A DNA stretch of 64,000 nucleotides from JAJKIP01 sp037200685 (lineage in GTDB: Bacteria > Bacteroidota > Bacteroidia > Chitinophagales > Chitinophagaceae), in contig JBBCIG010000011.1 in NCBI GenBank assembly GCA_037200685.1, forward strand, positions 62,001 through 126,000, read 5' to 3'. Under the pieces are notes generated by a model. It did no database searches, was not told the DNA's origin, and saw only the letters and a program-made list of their open reading frames with translations. This document shows, piece after piece, positions 8,617 to 17,373 of the stretch. A program made the translations under genes and the position numbers. Within the stretch, counting starts at the first letter, position 1, and each line of letters begins with the position of its first letter.

Positions 8617-8862
8617 AATAATAATAGCAATACTGCGGTTAAATATTTTTTAACTTTTCAACTTATCCCCATCGTAATAACAATCTATTTCATCAATTTT
8701 TCGATGATGAAAACAATGGTTGTTGATAGTCTTAAAAGATTAACGTAAAATGGGCGAATTTGCCATGAGCAGGAAGGTCGCCCCCCTAGATTAATTCCAG
8801 CGTTTTCGAAGAAAAAGCCTACCTTGGCGCGGTTAGATAAAAATACTTCATCATTCAGTCTG

Positions 8863-8913
8863 GATCAGTAACGATTTTTACTCTTCGAATCAGTAACAGT
8901 TTTTTCTACTCTT
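8863..8913 (+). repeat. Tandem direct repeat upstream of the RRM gene
   Basis: Two imperfect units, GATCAGTAACGATTTTTACT (8863 on) and AATCAGTAACAGTTTTTTCT (8888 on), each followed by CTT, lie 56-106 bases upstream of the RRM start. They may be regulator binding sites or part of a structured leader. A possible Bacteroidota promoter (TTG then TATATTTT) follows at about 8923-8951. Confidence 0.45.
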
Positions 8914-8968
8914 TTCTCCTTGTTGCTGTCTTTTTATCAGCTTTATATTTTAAATTAAATCATTAATT

Positions 8969-9241
8969 ATGAACATGTATGTCTCTAACCTGGGATTTCA
9001 TACCAGCGATGACGACCTGAGAAAACTATTTGAAGAGTTTGGACAAGTATCTTCTGCTAAAGTGATTATGGACAGGGAAACCGGCCGTAGCCGCGGTTTT
9101 GGATTTGTGGAAATGGGTTCCAGCACGGAAGCGAACAACGCTATGAGCAAACTCAATGGAAAAGAGATCGAAGGAAGATCTATTTCCGTAACAATAGCAA
9201 GAGAAAAAGAAAGCCGTCCTGATAATAAAAGAAGGTGGTAA
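8969..9241 (+). CDS. RRM-type RNA-binding protein
   Basis: A 90-residue protein that is one complete RNA recognition motif: RNP2 M-Y-V-S-N-L at 3-8 and RNP1 R-G-F-G-F-V-E-M at 42-49, ending in a short basic tail (P-D-N-K-R-R-W). Such single-RRM proteins in bacteria are RNA chaperones often induced by cold. A strong terminator follows directly. The gene opens a block with a cold-shock-domain protein and a desaturase. Confidence 0.9.
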   Translation: MNMYVSNLGFHTSDDDLRKLFEEFGQVSSAKVIMDRETGRSRGFGFVEMGSSTEANNAMSKLNGKEIEGRSISVTIAREKESRPDNKRRW

Positions 9242-9250
9242 AATTTATAG

Positions 9251-9291
9251 CGGAAAGATCTTTTTACAAGGTCTTTCCGTATATTTTTTTT
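9251..9291 (+). terminator. Rho-independent terminator of the RRM gene
   Basis: CGGAAAGATC pairs with GGTCTTTCCG across TTTTTACAA, then the sequence runs TATATTTTTTTT. It lies 9 bases after the RRM stop codon, so the RRM gene is probably a separate transcript. Confidence 0.8.
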
Positions 9292-9328
9292 CAGGACGAT
9301 AATTTTTTGCTTGCCCTAAAAAGAATTA

Positions 9329-9616
9329 ATGCAGTTTGAAAAGCATCACATGGTTGGTCAGGATTATAGTTGGGACAAGGAAGGAGATTCGTCTTTTTCC
9401 GGTGAGCCTACCCGTAGATTATTTGACCGTTTTAACGGGAACCAGGTACTTTTTATTATCAATTTTTATGGTTCATTATCCGGCGCTTTCACCCTGCATG
9501 ATGCAAGGGAGGTAGAGCAGAAGATATTAAATCATTTACCATTGGATGCTAAAAGCGAAATATCTGTTTTCAATTGGATCAATAAGGCGATGCTTCTGGA
9601 GCAGCCCAATAATTGA
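9329..9616 (+). CDS. Conserved-looking small protein, function unknown
   Basis: A 95-residue acidic protein that I do not recognise. It has no signal peptide or membrane segment. It has a central strand-rich part (V-L-F-I-I-N-F-Y-G-S-L-S-G-A-F-T-L) and a helical C-terminal half. Its stop lies 26 bases before the next gene, so it is likely co-transcribed with it and with the cold-shock-domain gene. Confidence 0.6.
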   Translation: MQFEKHHMVGQDYSWDKEGDSSFSGEPTRRLFDRFNGNQVLFIINFYGSLSGAFTLHDAREVEQKILNHLPLDAKSEISVFNWINKAMLLEQPNN

Positions 9617-9642
9617 TAACAGGCTTAAAAGACAATACTACT

Positions 9643-9894
9643 ATGACGAATGAAGAGATCAATAAATTTATGACGAAGAAACAACCGGGGAATTCCGCGG
9701 TGCAGATCAGTTTCAAGACAAGAAAATCATTTAAAGGAATTTTTATTAAGCAGTTGGATTTTGAAGAACTGGGTCGTAAGAACCTTTGGCGGATCGTGAG
9801 TGAAACTCATATTGATTCGTACAAACAATCTAATGACGCTAACCTGGCCAAGATTTTCAACGGGGCGGAATTTACAAAACTGGAATTGGTGTAA
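9643..9894 (+). CDS. Small protein, function unknown
   Basis: I start at ATG 9643 (83 residues). A TTG at 9613 would add ten residues with no supporting character. The protein is basic, has a K-S-F-K-G-I-F-I strand and a Y-K-Q-S-N-D motif, and no membrane segment. It is the third small gene in the cold-adaptation-like block; it may act in RNA or translation control, but only its position suggests this. Confidence 0.55.
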   Translation: MTNEEINKFMTKKQPGNSAVQISFKTRKSFKGIFIKQLDFEELGRKNLWRIVSETHIDSYKQSNDANLAKIFNGAEFTKLELV

Positions 9895-9943
9895 AAGAAT
9901 ATTGGTAACGCATTAAAACTATTTTTTATCATTTTACTGCACT

Positions 9944-10396
9944 ATGGCAAAATCAAAAGAAACATTCAACAAGAAAGAAAAAGAGAAGAAAAGATTAAAG
10001 CAGAAGCAGGAGAAGGAACAGAAAATGGAGGACAGGAAGAGTAATGCGAAGAAGGGTAAATCACTCGAAGAAATGATGGCTTATCTTGATGAAAATGGTA
10101 ACCTTACAGATAAACCACCGGATCCGCGGGCTGTTAAAAAAGTTTTTAAACAGGAAGACATGCAGATCGGGGTGCCGAAGCAGGAAGACAGGGTGGATGT
10201 TTATAGAACAGGAGTAATTAATTTCTTTGATAAAGCAAAAGGTTTCGGTTTTATTAACGACGACGAAACAAAAGAACGTGTATTTTTTCATATCAATAAC
10301 CTGGAAGAACAGGTGAATGAATCAGATAAGGTCAAGTTCATGGTAGAAAGTGGCCCCCGTGGGCTTAGTGCGGTGCAAGTATCAAAAGCGGTATAA
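9944..10396 (+). CDS. Cold-shock-domain protein with charged N-terminal extension
   Basis: A 150-residue protein. Residues 1-45 are very rich in Lys and Glu (E-K-E-K-K-R-L-K-Q-K-Q-E-K-E-Q), probably a disordered or coiled tail. Residues about 85-150 are a cold-shock domain: T-G-V-I-N-F-F-D-K-A-K-G-F-G-F-I (RNP1) and V-F-F-H-I (RNP2). It would bind single-stranded RNA or DNA. The 61-base gap to the desaturase is short and shows no terminator, so the two may share a transcript. Confidence 0.9.
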   Translation: MAKSKETFNKKEKEKKRLKQKQEKEQKMEDRKSNAKKGKSLEEMMAYLDENGNLTDKPPDPRAVKKVFKQEDMQIGVPKQEDRVDVYRTGVINFFDKAKGFGFINDDETKERVFFHINNLEEQVNESDKVKFMVESGPRGLSAVQVSKAV

Positions 10397-10456
10397 TCAT
10401 AATTTTTCGACGGCCTAACTAATTGCACATTATTAATTTTTTAATAATTACATAAT

Positions 10457-11521
10457 ATGGCATTTATAGACTACATACTTCAGGAACCTGCTTATGGATG
10501 GGCGGATAAAGATGGTGCGTTGATCGTACCGACAAAACGCCAGTTGTTCCGGGAGGCATTTTCCCGGGTAAATATTTTTAAATCAAAAAAGAACTGGCTT
10601 GCATCAATGAGTTGGATCATGACGCTTTGCATGCTGCCCATGTTTTACCTTTTTATATTTCATTATTTTTCCTGGCAGTTATTGATTGTGATGGTACTCT
10701 ACAGCCTGATCATTATGGGCACGCACGGCACGATCTGGTTTCACCGTTACGGTACACACCGTGCTTATCGTTTCAGTAACCCCGTCTGGCGCATTTTTAC
10801 CCAAAATCTCGTTGTCAAAACATTTCCTGAAGAGATATACATAGTATCGCACCATGTGCATCATACAAAATCAGATGAGCCAGGCGATCCGTATAATCCA
10901 AGAGGAGGATTTTGGTATTGCATGCTCTCTGATGTAAACCACCAGACTATTAACAAAAACCTCAGTGAAGCCGATTATAAAAAAGCATCTCAATTTTTAC
11001 GTCATACCGGCGTAGGTATTAACAGTTATAAGCAATACCAAAAATGGGGTTCTATCACTCATCCCGGTTATGCCGTTTTGTTATGGTTGCTGAACTGGGC
11101 GTTCTGGGGTACCGCATTGTATTTTATCGGCGGCCTTCCATTGGTTAGCGCCATATTTACGGCTGCTATGTTTTGGTTTATTCTTGTTCGTGCCTTTAAC
11201 TATACAGGTCACGGAAAAGGAGAACATAAGCATATCGACGGTATTGATTTTGACCGTAGCAATTTATCTGTCAATCAAACCCGCCCGGGATTATTCACCG
11301 GCGAATGGCATAATAATCATCACCTCTATCCCGGCAGTGCCCGCGCAGGATTTCTGCCTTACCAGATAGACCTTGCATGGATATATATATATTGTATGCA
11401 CAAAGTAGGCGTGGTGGCTTCTTATCATGATTCGAAAAAAGAATTTCTCCGGAAGTATTTAGCGAAAGATGCTGAAAGGGCGTCTGCGCCGCCGTCTGTG
11501 AGTAAGATGATGCAGTCATAG
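10457..11521 (+). CDS. Acyl-CoA/acyl-lipid desaturase
   Basis: This 354-residue membrane di-iron enzyme has all three histidine boxes: H-R-Y-G-T-H at 96-101, H-H-V-H-H at 132-136 and H-N-N-H-H at 285-289. Hydrophobic segments lie at about 48-90 and 200-245. It introduces a double bond in fatty acyl chains using O2 and an electron donor, keeping membranes fluid, which fits its place beside RRM and cold-shock proteins. The position of the double bond cannot be told. A terminator follows. Confidence 0.9.
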   Translation: MAFIDYILQEPAYGWADKDGALIVPTKRQLFREAFSRVNIFKSKKNWLASMSWIMTLCMLPMFYLFIFHYFSWQLLIVMVLYSLIIMGTHGTIWFHRYGTHRAYRFSNPVWRIFTQNLVVKTFPEEIYIVSHHVHHTKSDEPGDPYNPRGGFWYCMLSDVNHQTINKNLSEADYKKASQFLRHTGVGINSYKQYQKWGSITHPGYAVLLWLLNWAFWGTALYFIGGLPLVSAIFTAAMFWFILVRAFNYTGHGKGEHKHIDGIDFDRSNLSVNQTRPGLFTGEWHNNHHLYPGSARAGFLPYQIDLAWIYIYCMHKVGVVASYHDSKKEFLRKYLAKDAERASAPPSVSKMMQS

Positions 11522-11551
11522 GTAGTAAATGTTTAAAGAAAATATATCGGA

Positions 11552-11585
11552 AACTGCGAAACATTTTGTTTCGCAGTTTTATTTT
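11552..11585 (+). terminator. Rho-independent terminator of the desaturase transcript
   Basis: AACTGCGAAAC pairs with GTTTCGCAGTT across a short loop and is followed by TTATTTT. It begins 31 bases after the desaturase stop. Confidence 0.8.
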
Positions 11586-11694
11586 ATGGACATCGTTTCT
11601 TCCCGAGCAAGTCATCCCCACCTTTCGCCGTCTTATCTAAAAATCAATATCCTTTCCTAATTTTACCAAAACCGTTAATCAAAAACTTATATCA

Positions 11695-12924
11695 ATGAGA
11701 TCATTCTTTTGCATTTCCCTTTTTGCCGCCGGCATTTTTTTATCAAACATTTCCGTTAATTCTGTTAATGGTGTCGCGGCTTCTTTTAAGGATACGTTAC
11801 CCCCAGTAGAAACAAAAAAACCGAACTCAGATTATAAACCTGCATTCGCCGGACAAACGAGGATCAATGCTGTAAAAACCACTACTCCATATAAAGTAGA
11901 AAAAATAGCGGAGAAGCTTGGAAGGCCATGGGCGATAACACTATTACAGGATGGAAGATTTATCGTAACAGAAAAATCAGGCTTCATGTCTATTCATGAT
12001 GCCAATGGAGCGTTATTAAAAAAAGTTACCGGTTTCCCCGCGGTGGATGATCGTGGCCAGGGTGGGTTGCTCGATGTAGCGCCAGATCCTGATTTTCTAA
12101 AAAATAAAATAATCTATTGGTCTTTTTCTGAAAAGCAAAGCAATGGTAATAACATGATGGCGATCGCCAAAGGAAAACTTTCTCCTGATGAAACAACCAT
12201 TCAAAACCCAACTGTTATTTTTCGTGCTACGCCGGATTTGAACAGCACATTGCATTTTGGTTCAAGGTTACTGTTTGATAAAAGCGGCAATTTATTCGCC
12301 AGCACTGGTGAACGGTCGATATTAGAAGGAAGAAGACAGGCACAGTTGCTTAGCGCAAGACTTGGAAAAATTTTCCATATCACTAAAGATGGAAAACCGG
12401 CGCCGGGCAACCCTTTTGTAAATAACAAAGATGCGATGCCGGAGATATATGCATATGGCATGCGCAATGTACAGAGTCTCGCCATTCATCCTGTTACTGG
12501 TGATTTATGGGAAGCGGAGTTTGGTCCACGTGGCGGAGATGAACTCAATCTTATTAAACCCGGAAAAAATTATGGATGGCCTACCATCACGTATGGCATC
12601 GAATACAGTGGTGAAAAAGTAGGGGAGGGGATTCAACAAAAAGCCGGACTGGAGCAACCCATTTATTATTGGGATCCGGTCATTTCGCCAAGCGGTATGA
12701 TATTTTATGCGGGCAATGCCATTCCCGAATGGAAGAATAATCTTTTCATTAGCGGTCTTAGCAGCGCACATATTTGCAGGCTGGTGATCGTAAATAATAA
12801 AGTGGTGGGAGAAGAACGTTTGCTCGAAGATCAGAAACAAAGGTTTCGTGATGTTACTTATGCAAACAATATGCTCTATGCGGTTACGGATAATGGCAAT
12901 ATGTACAGGATAAGTAAAAAGTAA
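11695..12924 (+). CDS. PQQ-dependent sugar dehydrogenase, secreted
   Basis: A 409-residue protein with an N-terminal signal peptide and the soluble glucose/sorbosone dehydrogenase propeller. Landmarks are P-W-A-I-T-L-L-Q-D-G-R near 78, D-R-G-Q-G-G-L-L-D-V-A near 118, L-H-F-G-S-R-L with His187, Y-G-M-R-N-V-Q-S-L, W-E-A-E-F-G-P-R-G-G-D-E-L-N and Y-G-W-P. The family oxidises aldoses in the periplasm with PQQ and calcium, passing electrons to the respiratory chain. No PQQ synthesis gene is in view. A dispersed repeat follows 15 bases after the stop. Confidence 0.85.
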   Translation: MRSFFCISLFAAGIFLSNISVNSVNGVAASFKDTLPPVETKKPNSDYKPAFAGQTRINAVKTTTPYKVEKIAEKLGRPWAITLLQDGRFIVTEKSGFMSIHDANGALLKKVTGFPAVDDRGQGGLLDVAPDPDFLKNKIIYWSFSEKQSNGNNMMAIAKGKLSPDETTIQNPTVIFRATPDLNSTLHFGSRLLFDKSGNLFASTGERSILEGRRQAQLLSARLGKIFHITKDGKPAPGNPFVNNKDAMPEIYAYGMRNVQSLAIHPVTGDLWEAEFGPRGGDELNLIKPGKNYGWPTITYGIEYSGEKVGEGIQQKAGLEQPIYYWDPVISPSGMIFYAGNAIPEWKNNLFISGLSSAHICRLVIVNNKVVGEERLLEDQKQRFRDVTYANNMLYAVTDNGNMYRISKK

Positions 12925-12939
12925 ACCGATAAATATAAT

Positions 12940-13016
12940 TAGCCCTGCTGCATTGCTACTATCAACTTCGTTGCGTCGCACTCTTCAACGTTCTGTTCGC
13001 TATTCAGCATTTGCGA
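12940..13016 (+). repeat. Dispersed 3'-element repeat, copy 4
   Basis: Starts TTAGCCCTGCTGCATTGCTA, then TTGCGTCGCACTCTTCAACG and TTCTGTTCGCTATTCAGCAT. It sits 15 bases downstream of the sugar dehydrogenase stop and on the same strand. Confidence 0.8.
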
Positions 13017-13044
13017 AGCTTTTTATAATCTTCGGATCGGTTTT

Positions 13045-13175
13045 ATGGTCGCAGACCCCTCGTGCCTCGGGGTGACAAGGGAAAAGCATGATTGTTTTAG
13101 TGGTTTCATTTTTGAGCAATAATCCTAACAATAAAATTTTTTCCTTGTCATGGCGAGGAACGAGCCATCTGCTTT
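13045..13175. repeat. Intergenic repeats of the 'GTCATggCGAGGAACGAgCcATCTG' kind
   Basis: Two stretches, CCCCTCGTGCCTCGGGGTGA near 13056-13075 and CTTGTCATGGCGAGGAACGA near 13144-13163, match in character short repeats I know from many Bacteroidota intergenic regions. No gene is visible in 13017-13208. Confidence 0.4.
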
Positions 13176-13208
13176 ATGTCAGTAACTATTATGGGATTTA
13201 ATTAAAGC

Positions 13209-13760
13209 CTAAAACGAATAACTAATTCTAAAAGCCAATGCCCACAATGCATCGGTCTCTTCATGTTTTTTATAAGTAATACCCGGCCCGAACGAAATGT
13301 TTTCTGTAAGAAAATAACTGCCGAAAAGATTTACACCAAACCCAAAATTGCTGTTGCCTTTATAAATTTCCATCGCAGGCCCTGTATTTAAAGTGATGTT
13401 TCCAGTAGCGGATGGATTAACAATAATGCCCGGCATGATATACGGATAAAAATAACCACCGTAACGAAAATCATATCCCGCTGAGGATATTTTTTTTGCG
13501 AAGTAATAATTAGCGCCGGCATTGAGAATAAATCCGAGGAATTTAGAAGGAGATACATTATTCCCAAAACGATGATGGCTCCATGAATAATTCAGGCCGG
13601 CGCCGGCAAAATGCGACCTGGCGAATATAGCAACCGGCAAATGCATATCAAAAGATGCTAAATTGTTTGTACCATTACTGGCAGAAGTGTTAGATTGAGC
13701 TCCCGCTTTTTTGATACCGATCAAACAACAGAACAGAAGTAACAAAAGCTGTTTTTGCAT
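13209..13760 (-). CDS. Outer-membrane beta-barrel protein
   Basis: A 183-residue protein with a signal peptide (1-22, ending AGAQ), alternating hydrophobic strands and a C-terminal aromatic ending (F-R-I-S-Y-S-F), the usual outer-membrane insertion signal. Glycine- and aromatic-rich turns (G-G-Y-F-Y-P-Y, G-F-G-V-N-L-F-G-S-Y-F) suit an eight-stranded barrel of the OmpW/OmpA-like size. It diverges from the large surface protein at 13867. Confidence 0.75.
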   Translation of the reverse strand: MQKQLLLLLFCCLIGIKKAGAQSNTSASNGTNNLASFDMHLPVAIFARSHFAGAGLNYSWSHHRFGNNVSPSKFLGFILNAGANYYFAKKISSAGYDFRYGGYFYPYIMPGIIVNPSATGNITLNTGPAMEIYKGNSNFGFGVNLFGSYFLTENISFGPGITYKKHEETDALWALAFRISYSF

Positions 13761-13866
13761 AATTCAGTTCAAAGTTGATCCTTTTTTGATGAATTAACAG
13801 GGGTTGACAATTTTCATGCAATAAATAGACCCGGTTTTACGATTTTGAGGAATAAACTCGCTGCTA

Positions 13867-16800
13867 TTGAGCGCTTTACGAAGTATATCACTGATCCTTA
13901 CTGCTTTACTGATTACTGCCTTCTGCCGGGCCCAGGACCCTGTCCAAAAAGGTTCCAATCTCAGGCAAAAAACTTTTGCCGTCACTGGTGACAGTTTGAT
14001 CATTGATACTACCAGTATTATTCCCCAAACCTTTGCAATTGACAGCATCCCCGCCACTGATTATCGCCTTGATTTTATCCGTGGCATCCTTTACTGGAAT
14101 AAAAAGCCGGCAGCAGCTACAGTACACATTACATACCGGGTATTCTTTTTCAAATTGAATCCTGTGGCACAACGCATGAAGTATGACAGCATCATAAACA
14201 ACATGTCACTCACGCCTTATGAATTCAATAATGAATTAACCGATATAGATAAAGGCATTTTCAATTTTGGAACATTGAATGCGGAAGGAAGTTTCGGCAG
14301 GCAAATCTCTTTTGGCAACAGCCAGGATGCCGTATTGAATTCAACATTGAATTTGCAATTAAGCGGTATGCTTGGTGATAGTATACAGATACAAGCGGCG
14401 ATTACTGATAATAACATCCCGATTCAACCCGATGGGAATACGCAACAGTTAAATGAATTCGATCGTGTGTTTCTCCAATTCAGCAAGCGCAACTGGCAAT
14501 TGAATTTAGGTGATATAGACATCAGGCAAAATCAAAGTTATTTTTTGAATTTCTATAAACGTTTGCAGGGTATCTCTTTTCAAACGACGAACACGATAGG
14601 CGCCAACAATACATCAAAAACATTAGCCAGTGGTTCTATCGCCAAAGGAAAGTTCACAAGAAATGTTTTTGATAATATCAACACGCCAAATTTGGAAGGC
14701 AACCAGGGCCCTTATCGTCTGCGCGGCGCTAACAATGAATTCTTTTTTATTGTATTGGCGAATACGGAACGTGTTTTTATAGACGGCCAGTTGTTACAAC
14801 GTGGGGAAGACCAGGATTATGTAATCAACTATAACACGGCTGAAATAACATTCACTCCCAAAAGAATGATCACCAAAGACAGCCGTATCCAGGTAGAATT
14901 TGAATACGCAGACAGGAGTTTCCTGAATGCCAATTTTTATTTATCAGAAGAACTGGAGTTCAACAAAAAATTGAAGTTGCGTGTCGGTGTCTTCACCAAC
15001 AGCGATGCGAAGAACTCGCAGATCAACCAGGAGCTGGACGTCAACCAGAAACAATTCTTATCGCAGTTGGGGGATAGCGTTCAGCGTGCCTTTTATCCAT
15101 CCGCGGCATTGGATACTTTTTCAGTAAACAAAATATTATACCAGAAACTTTATAATAATCCTGGTACGGGCATCGATTCTTTTTACCAGTATTCCACTGA
15201 TCCGGCCCTTGCAAAATATAATCTCTCATTTACCGATGTGGGGATTAACATGGGCAGTTATAACCCGGATAATAGCGTGGCGAATGGAAAAGTTTACAGT
15301 TTTGTTGGTAAAGGATTAGGAAGATATGAACCCATTACGCAGTTGGTAACACCCAAAACACAACAACTGGTTAACCTCGGCCTGGATTATGTTGTCGATA
15401 AAAGTACGACGCTGAAGACTGAAGTGGCGATGAGTAATTATGATGTTAATACTTTTTCCAAAATCAATAATGGTGATGATAAAGGATTTGCTGCTAAATT
15501 TCAATTAAACAATACAAAAGAATTACGAACTAAAAATAAGTTACAATTGTTGACGGGCTTGGATTATGAATTCGTAGATAAAAAATTTAAACCATTGGAG
15601 CGGTTGCGTTCTGTAGAGTTCACCCGCGACTGGGGCCTTCCTATTTTGGTACAGCCTGCTACGGAAAACATTATTCGTGCTAACCTGGGGTTAAAAAATG
15701 ATAAAAGTCATGCGTTTAATTATCGCTTCACCAGTTACACGAGAGGAGATGAGTACAAAGGTTTTCAGAATGCAATCACTCATTTCGCTAACTGGAAAGG
15801 CTGGCAATTTAATAATGAGTTTGTGATGACTAATGCTGATGCGGTAACTACTAAAGGAGTTTTTCTACGACCAACCATTGACCTTAGCAAACAATTTAAA
15901 AAATTTGATAACTGGCGATTGGGTTTTCGTTATGCATTGGAAGAAAATACAAACAGGGCTAAAGCCACTGATTCGTTAACACCACTTGCTTTTTCTTTCG
16001 ACAATTATTCAGTTTACCTGAAATCAGATGATGCAAAGAAGAACCGCTATGGCGTTACATTTTTCACCCGTTCTGATAAATATCCTGTTGGTAAAAATTT
16101 TGTTCGTGGTGACAGAAGCTTAAACCTGAACCTGCAGACAGAACTTTTATCTAATCCTAACCGTCAATTTTATCTCAATACAACTTTCAGAAAATTAAAA
16201 GTGTATGACACGACTGTTTCCAAACAAAAAGAAGATGAAACGATTCTTGGCCGTGCAGAGTATGTAATGAACGAATGGAAAGGATTGCTCACGGGAAATG
16301 TATTGTATGAAGTGGGAGCGGGCCAGGAACAAAAAAGAGATTATGCCTATATCGAAGTTCCCGCTGGTACCGGGCAATATGCATGGATAGATTATAACAA
16401 TGATGGTGCGCAGCAGTTAAACGAATTTGAACTGGCTGCCTTTCCTGACCAGGCGAAATTTTACCGCATATTTACGCCTACCAATGAATTTATAAAAGCG
16501 AATTACATCACGTTCAATTATAGTTTAAACCTGACACCAAGGGCATTGCTGAACAGCACTGATTTAAAAGGGATGAAGCAATTTCTTTCAAAATTGAATT
16601 TATCTACCTCGATGCAGGTCAACAAGAAATCAATTGCCAAAGGAAGTTTTGAATTTGATCCATTTAAAAATGATGTGAATGATACGGCATTGGTGACACT
16701 CAATACCGTTTTCGTTAATACCATTTCCTTTAATCGTTTTAGTTCCTCATGGGGAATTGACCTGAGTAATTTAAAAAATAATGGGAAAGCGTTGCTCACC

Positions 16801-17361
16801 TATGGATATGAAAGCCGTAAATTAAATGACTGGTCGGCCAAATTCCGGTTGAATTTCAGCAGGTCGCTGGCGCTTAATTTGAATGCAAGAAAAGGCTCCA
16901 ACTCTTTGTACACAGCGAACGCCCAGTTTGATAACAGGAATTATGAGCTTGATATAAATAGTGTAGAACCTACGATTACTTTTATCCAGGGAACTTCTTT
17001 CCGTATTGCAACGAGTTATAAATATGAGAATAAAAAGAATTTACCGCTTTACGGAGGGGAAAAATCGAATTCAAATTCGATAAATATAGAATCGAAGTAC
17101 AATGTGCTTCAAAATAGTTCGCTCACTGGTAAGTTCACCTTTAATAATATTGATTATAAATCCGCGAACGGTAATGCCACCAGTACGGTGAGTTATATTA
17201 TGCTGGATGGTTTATTGCCAGGGAAAAATTTCCTATGGACAGTTACGCTAACCAAGCGATTGCTCAATAACCTTGAACTGAATTTTCAATATGATGGAAG
17301 AAAAGCGGCTTCTTCAAAGACAGTACATATTGGAAGGGCATCCTTAACCGCTTTGTTTTAG
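13867..17361 (+). CDS. Large secreted/outer-membrane beta-strand protein
   Basis: An 1164-residue protein with a signal peptide (about 1-23, ending CRAQ). The mature part is dominated by alternating strands and barrel-like repeats (F-Y-L-N-T-T-F-R-K-L, L-S-T-S-M-Q-V-N-K-K) and ends S-L-T-A-L-F. The stretch I-P-I-Q-P-D-G-N-T-Q-Q near 185 recalls SprA-type outer-membrane proteins of Bacteroidota, but the length is about half of SprA. No ATG opens the frame after the upstream stop; TTG at 13867 gives the best signal peptide. Convergent with ychF, 12 bases apart. The specific role is unknown. Confidence 0.7.
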   Translation: MSALRSISLILTALLITAFCRAQDPVQKGSNLRQKTFAVTGDSLIIDTTSIIPQTFAIDSIPATDYRLDFIRGILYWNKKPAAATVHITYRVFFFKLNPVAQRMKYDSIINNMSLTPYEFNNELTDIDKGIFNFGTLNAEGSFGRQISFGNSQDAVLNSTLNLQLSGMLGDSIQIQAAITDNNIPIQPDGNTQQLNEFDRVFLQFSKRNWQLNLGDIDIRQNQSYFLNFYKRLQGISFQTTNTIGANNTSKTLASGSIAKGKFTRNVFDNINTPNLEGNQGPYRLRGANNEFFFIVLANTERVFIDGQLLQRGEDQDYVINYNTAEITFTPKRMITKDSRIQVEFEYADRSFLNANFYLSEELEFNKKLKLRVGVFTNSDAKNSQINQELDVNQKQFLSQLGDSVQRAFYPSAALDTFSVNKILYQKLYNNPGTGIDSFYQYSTDPALAKYNLSFTDVGINMGSYNPDNSVANGKVYSFVGKGLGRYEPITQLVTPKTQQLVNLGLDYVVDKSTTLKTEVAMSNYDVNTFSKINNGDDKGFAAKFQLNNTKELRTKNKLQLLTGLDYEFVDKKFKPLERLRSVEFTRDWGLPILVQPATENIIRANLGLKNDKSHAFNYRFTSYTRGDEYKGFQNAITHFANWKGWQFNNEFVMTNADAVTTKGVFLRPTIDLSKQFKKFDNWRLGFRYALEENTNRAKATDSLTPLAFSFDNYSVYLKSDDAKKNRYGVTFFTRSDKYPVGKNFVRGDRSLNLNLQTELLSNPNRQFYLNTTFRKLKVYDTTVSKQKEDETILGRAEYVMNEWKGLLTGNVLYEVGAGQEQKRDYAYIEVPAGTGQYAWIDYNNDGAQQLNEFELAAFPDQAKFYRIFTPTNEFIKANYITFNYSLNLTPRALLNSTDLKGMKQFLSKLNLSTSMQVNKKSIAKGSFEFDPFKNDVNDTALVTLNTVFVNTISFNRFSSSWGIDLSNLKNNGKALLTYGYESRKLNDWSAKFRLNFSRSLALNLNARKGSNSLYTANAQFDNRNYELDINSVEPTITFIQGTSFRIATSYKYENKKNLPLYGGEKSNSNSINIESKYNVLQNSSLTGKFTFNNIDYKSANGNATSTVSYIMLDGLLPGKNFLWTVTLTKRLLNNLELNFQYDGRKAASSKTVHIGRASLTALF

Positions 17362-17373
17362 TCAGAACCAGGC

